In this document: piece after piece, positions 19,486 through 21,782 of the stretch
Numbering within the stretch: the stretch's first letter is position 1
How the letters are laid out: the number at the start of each line of letters is the position of its first letter
Assembly (NCBI GenBank): GCA_964373855.1
Contig: CAYJWL010000012.1
Span: forward strand, 1 to 21,782
Reading direction: 5' to 3'
Length of the DNA stretch: 21,782 bases
Origin: CAYJWL01 sp964373855
GTDB taxonomy: Bacteria > Patescibacteriota > Andersenbacteria > UBA10190
Notes under the pieces: generated by a model
Told to the model about the DNA's origin: nothing
The model's input: the letters and a program-made list of their open reading frames with translations, nothing else
Database searches by the model: none
Position numbers and translations under genes: made by a program

Positions 19486-21561
19486 ATGCCGAACTTGCGT
19501 CTTTCCGCCCCCATTACCGAAGTATCCGGTGTTGGCCCGGCCAAGGCGAAGCTGCTCAAGAAGCTTAAGATTACGCGTGTTCGGGATCTGCTCTTTGATT
19601 TTCCGCGCCGCTATGAGGATTTTTCGCAGGTGACGCCGATACGTGAGCTGCAGTTAGGTAAGCCGCTAACAGTTAAAGGCAGGGTTAAATCGGTTAAAAG
19701 CGACTGGGGATTCCGCGGGCCGCGGCGCCTTTTGCGCATTTATGTGGAGATTGAAGACGCTACTGGGATTTTGCATGTCACCTGGTACAACTTGCGGTTT
19801 CTGGAAAAACAGCTCACTCTCGGACGCGAGATATATGTTGCCGGCACCGTTGAAGCGCACAGTCGGAGCAGATCGCCGACTAACATTGGTTTTGCTATGA
19901 GATCCCCGGCACTGGAATTCGTTGGCCGAGGAGATGAGCGCACCCATACGGCTGCGATCACTCCAGTCTATAGCGAAACACAAGGGGTGACTTCGCGCTT
20001 CATCCGCTATCAAGTGAAGAATCTGCTGCCACTTGTTCAGTCAATCCCCGAATATATCCCGGAAGATATTGTGGGACGTAATAAACTGCTCAATATTCAT
20101 ACTGCGCTGCGCGCCATCCATTTCCCAAAATCGCAAGCTGAGCTTGAGGCAGCCCAGCGCCGATTGCGCTTCGACGAGCTTTTTTTTCTGCAGCTGGCAG
20201 CCTTGGTTCGCCGGCAATATCTCCAGCGCGCGGATTCCCATGCGATCGAAGTTGATTACGGCCAGATCAACCAATTTGTTGATTCCCTGCCGTTTTCCTT
20301 AACCGGCGCGCAGGAACAAGCTTGGCGGGAGATCTTGCCGGATATAGCCGAACCTCATCCTATGAACCGGCTGCTGCAAGGGGATGTAGGGTCCGGCAAA
20401 AGCGTCGTCGCTTTGCTTACTGCCCGTGCCACGCTGGCTGCGGGCTATAAAGTATTGTATTTGGCTCCCACAGAAATTCTCGCTCGACAGCAGGTTCAGT
20501 ACTTTACGGAAAATCTGCCAGAGTATGATGTGCGACTTCTTATAGGCGCAACCGAGCCGGCGGAGAAAAAGGAAACAAAACAGCAGATGCTTGCTTTGGG
20601 TCCCTGTTGCGTTGTTGGTACCCACGCACTGTTGCAGGCAGATGTGGGGGCGCAGAAAGTTGGCTTGGCTATTATCGATGAGCAGCATCGGTTTGGGGTG
20701 GCCCAGCGCTCGGCCTTGCGGAAAATCCAGCCAGCTATTGAGCCGCACCTGCTTTCGATGACAGCCACGCCCATTCCCCGCACGCTCAATTTAACCGTCT
20801 ATGGCGATCTTGATGTTTCCGTGCTTGATGAAGTGCCGCCGGGCAGAAAGGCAATTGTGACAAAGTTGGTTGCGCCGGCGCAGCGAGACGAGGCCATTAT
20901 TCATGTCCTGTCACAGCTCCATGATGGCAGGCAGGGGTATGTTATAGCGCCGCTGGTGGAGGAATCCGAAAAACTTCAGCTTAAATCCGCCACCGCTACG
21001 TATGAAGAGATGAAAAAACTGTTTCCCGGCATTGCCGTTGGCTTGCTCCACGGACAGATGGCTTCAGCCGAAAAGGAATCAGTCATGCGCAATTTTGTGG
21101 CCGGTGCCATCCAGCTGCTTGTGGCAACGGCCGTGGTTGAAGTCGGTGTACATGTACCCAACGCCGCCGTTATGATCATCGAAGGGGCCGAACGGTTTGG
21201 TCTGGCCCAGCTGCATCAGTTCCGCGGCCGCATCGGCCGGGCAGAGCATCAGTCGTACTGTTATCTATTTCCGACAACAAACGAAGCTGCCGCCAACGAA
21301 CGGCTTAAGGTGCTGGCCGCTACGAACGACGGGTTTAAAATTGCTGAAGAGGATTTGCGCTTACGCGGACCGGGAGAAGTATATGGTTTGGCCCAGTCAG
21401 GCTTTAGCGACCTTAAGGTAGCCTCGCTGCTCGATTACGCAACTATAAAATTGGCGCGAACTGAAGCGGAGCGAATCCTCAAGCAAGATCCAGAGCTGGC
21501 CAAGTATCCTATTTTGCAGGGGAAGGTGCGGCAGAAGAATATACAGACGCACCTGGAGTAA
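19486..21561 (+). CDS. recG: ATP-dependent DNA helicase RecG
   Basis: The 691-residue product is full length (about 690 usual). The N-terminal wedge/OB domain (about 60-150) carries the branched-DNA-binding fold. The helicase core shows Walker A GDVGSGKS (299-306), Walker B DEQH (398-401), motif III MTATPIPRTL, motif V TAVVEVGVHVPNA and motif VI QLHQFRGRIGRA. The C-terminus (LRLRGPGEVYGLAQSGFSDLK) is the RecG TRG-adjacent region. RecG regresses stalled forks and branch-migrates junctions. Motif V normally has EVGVDVPNA; the Asp is His here. ATG 19486 fits the family start (SAPITEVSGVGPAKAKLLKKL, an HhH-like segment). The region before it is a repeat and offers no ribosome-binding site. The gene is convergent with the glycosylase fragment. 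Confidence 0.97.
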   Translation: MPNLRLSAPITEVSGVGPAKAKLLKKLKITRVRDLLFDFPRRYEDFSQVTPIRELQLGKPLTVKGRVKSVKSDWGFRGPRRLLRIYVEIEDATGILHVTWYNLRFLEKQLTLGREIYVAGTVEAHSRSRSPTNIGFAMRSPALEFVGRGDERTHTAAITPVYSETQGVTSRFIRYQVKNLLPLVQSIPEYIPEDIVGRNKLLNIHTALRAIHFPKSQAELEAAQRRLRFDELFFLQLAALVRRQYLQRADSHAIEVDYGQINQFVDSLPFSLTGAQEQAWREILPDIAEPHPMNRLLQGDVGSGKSVVALLTARATLAAGYKVLYLAPTEILARQQVQYFTENLPEYDVRLLIGATEPAEKKETKQQMLALGPCCVVGTHALLQADVGAQKVGLAIIDEQHRFGVAQRSALRKIQPAIEPHLLSMTATPIPRTLNLTVYGDLDVSVLDEVPPGRKAIVTKLVAPAQRDEAIIHVLSQLHDGRQGYVIAPLVEESEKLQLKSATATYEEMKKLFPGIAVGLLHGQMASAEKESVMRNFVAGAIQLLVATAVVEVGVHVPNAAVMIIEGAERFGLAQLHQFRGRIGRAEHQSYCYLFPTTNEAAANERLKVLAATNDGFKIAEEDLRLRGPGEVYGLAQSGFSDLKVASLLDYATIKLARTEAERILKQDPELAKYPILQGKVRQKNIQTHLE

Positions 21562-21581
21562 TAATTGTCTCGGTGTGGAAG

Positions 21582-21782
21582 TTAGGATTTCTGCTTTTTT
21601 GCTTCATTCTTGATTCTGTATGCCTGATTCAGGCCTGTGGTAAAGTATCGCCACGGCAGCCAGGCATATTCGCCGGCATAGTCAACACCAATGCGGGGGG
21701 AAGTTTGGATACTCGTTCGGTCCAATTTTAATCCATCGTCAGCAACATATAGTTGCGAGCTGGCGGTCAAATCTTCTCCGTT
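21582..21782 (-). CDS. 3-methyladenine DNA glycosylase (AAG/MPG family), C-terminal fragment
   Basis: The frame is open to the window edge and gives 66 residues ending in a basic tail (RIKNEAKKQK). NGEDLT near the edge and TSPRIGVDYAGEYAWLPWRY match the conserved C-terminal segment of AAG/MPG glycosylases (NGxDLT and PRIGxxYAGEWAxxPWRF). These enzymes flip out alkylated or deaminated purines and cleave the glycosidic bond in base-excision repair. The catalytic Glu and Tyr intercalation regions lie outside the window, so completeness cannot be judged. It converges on recG with a 20-base gap. Confidence 0.88.
   Translation of the reverse strand, partial: NGEDLTASSQLYVADDGLKLDRTSIQTSPRIGVDYAGEYAWLPWRYFTTGLNQAYRIKNEAKKQKS

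Overview
The window reads as a chromosomal segment of an uncultured bacterium, most likely a Patescibacteria/CPR-type lineage. This is inference. Supporting points are the compact housekeeping layout, the rpsO–NYN–pnp order, tRNA genes without encoded CCA, a cysteine-less DksA-like protein, two anchored proteins with long extracytoplasmic domains, and hairpin-rich GC intergenic repeats. TGA, TAG and TAA all terminate genes, so there is no sign of TGA recoding. A run of ten Ns at 14678-14687, followed by bases that match an Illumina adapter end, points to draft or metagenome-derived sequence.

Layout. 1-1578 (+): the 3' end of a ClpB/ClpC-type AAA+ gene, then a hypothetical protein. 1729-2652 (-): an XerC/D tyrosine recombinase, with copies of a GC-rich foldable repeat on both sides. 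3057-6414 (+): ribosomal protein S15, a NYN-domain putative RNase, and polynucleotide phosphorylase, an RNA-turnover cluster. 6508-9830 (+): two single-pass membrane proteins; the first resembles DUF3352 proteins. 9831-11197: about 1.37 kb with no convincing gene but many inverted repeats. 11198-13730 (+): a DksA-like protein overlapping signal peptidase II (lspA), then the ComM/YifB AAA+ ATPase. 13878-14813 (+): an orphan membrane histidine kinase interrupted by the N run.

16124 down to 14852 (-): a SpoU/TrmH methyltransferase, tRNA-Arg(TCG), and a heptad-repeat coiled-coil protein. 16331-17670 (+): a self-contained cassette with a consensus-like promoter, an unknown 262-aa protein, a 79-aa protein, an in-frame paralogue of it whose start is ACG instead of ATG, and a strong terminator. 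17706-18178: tRNA-His(GTG) on the minus strand, with an 18-bp copy of its 3' end 154 bp away, then tRNA-Arg(TCT) on the plus strand. 18228-19112 (+): a dihydroorotate-dehydrogenase-like protein. 19486-21561 (+): recG. 21782-21582 (-): the C-terminal end of an AAG/MPG-type 3-methyladenine DNA glycosylase.

The most interesting parts are the hairpin-dense gene-free region before the DksA-like gene, with three alternately oriented arms directly upstream of it; the ACG-start paralogue cassette next to a duplicated tRNA end; and the covarying foldable repeat around the recombinase. No known defence, CRISPR or secondary-metabolite system was found.
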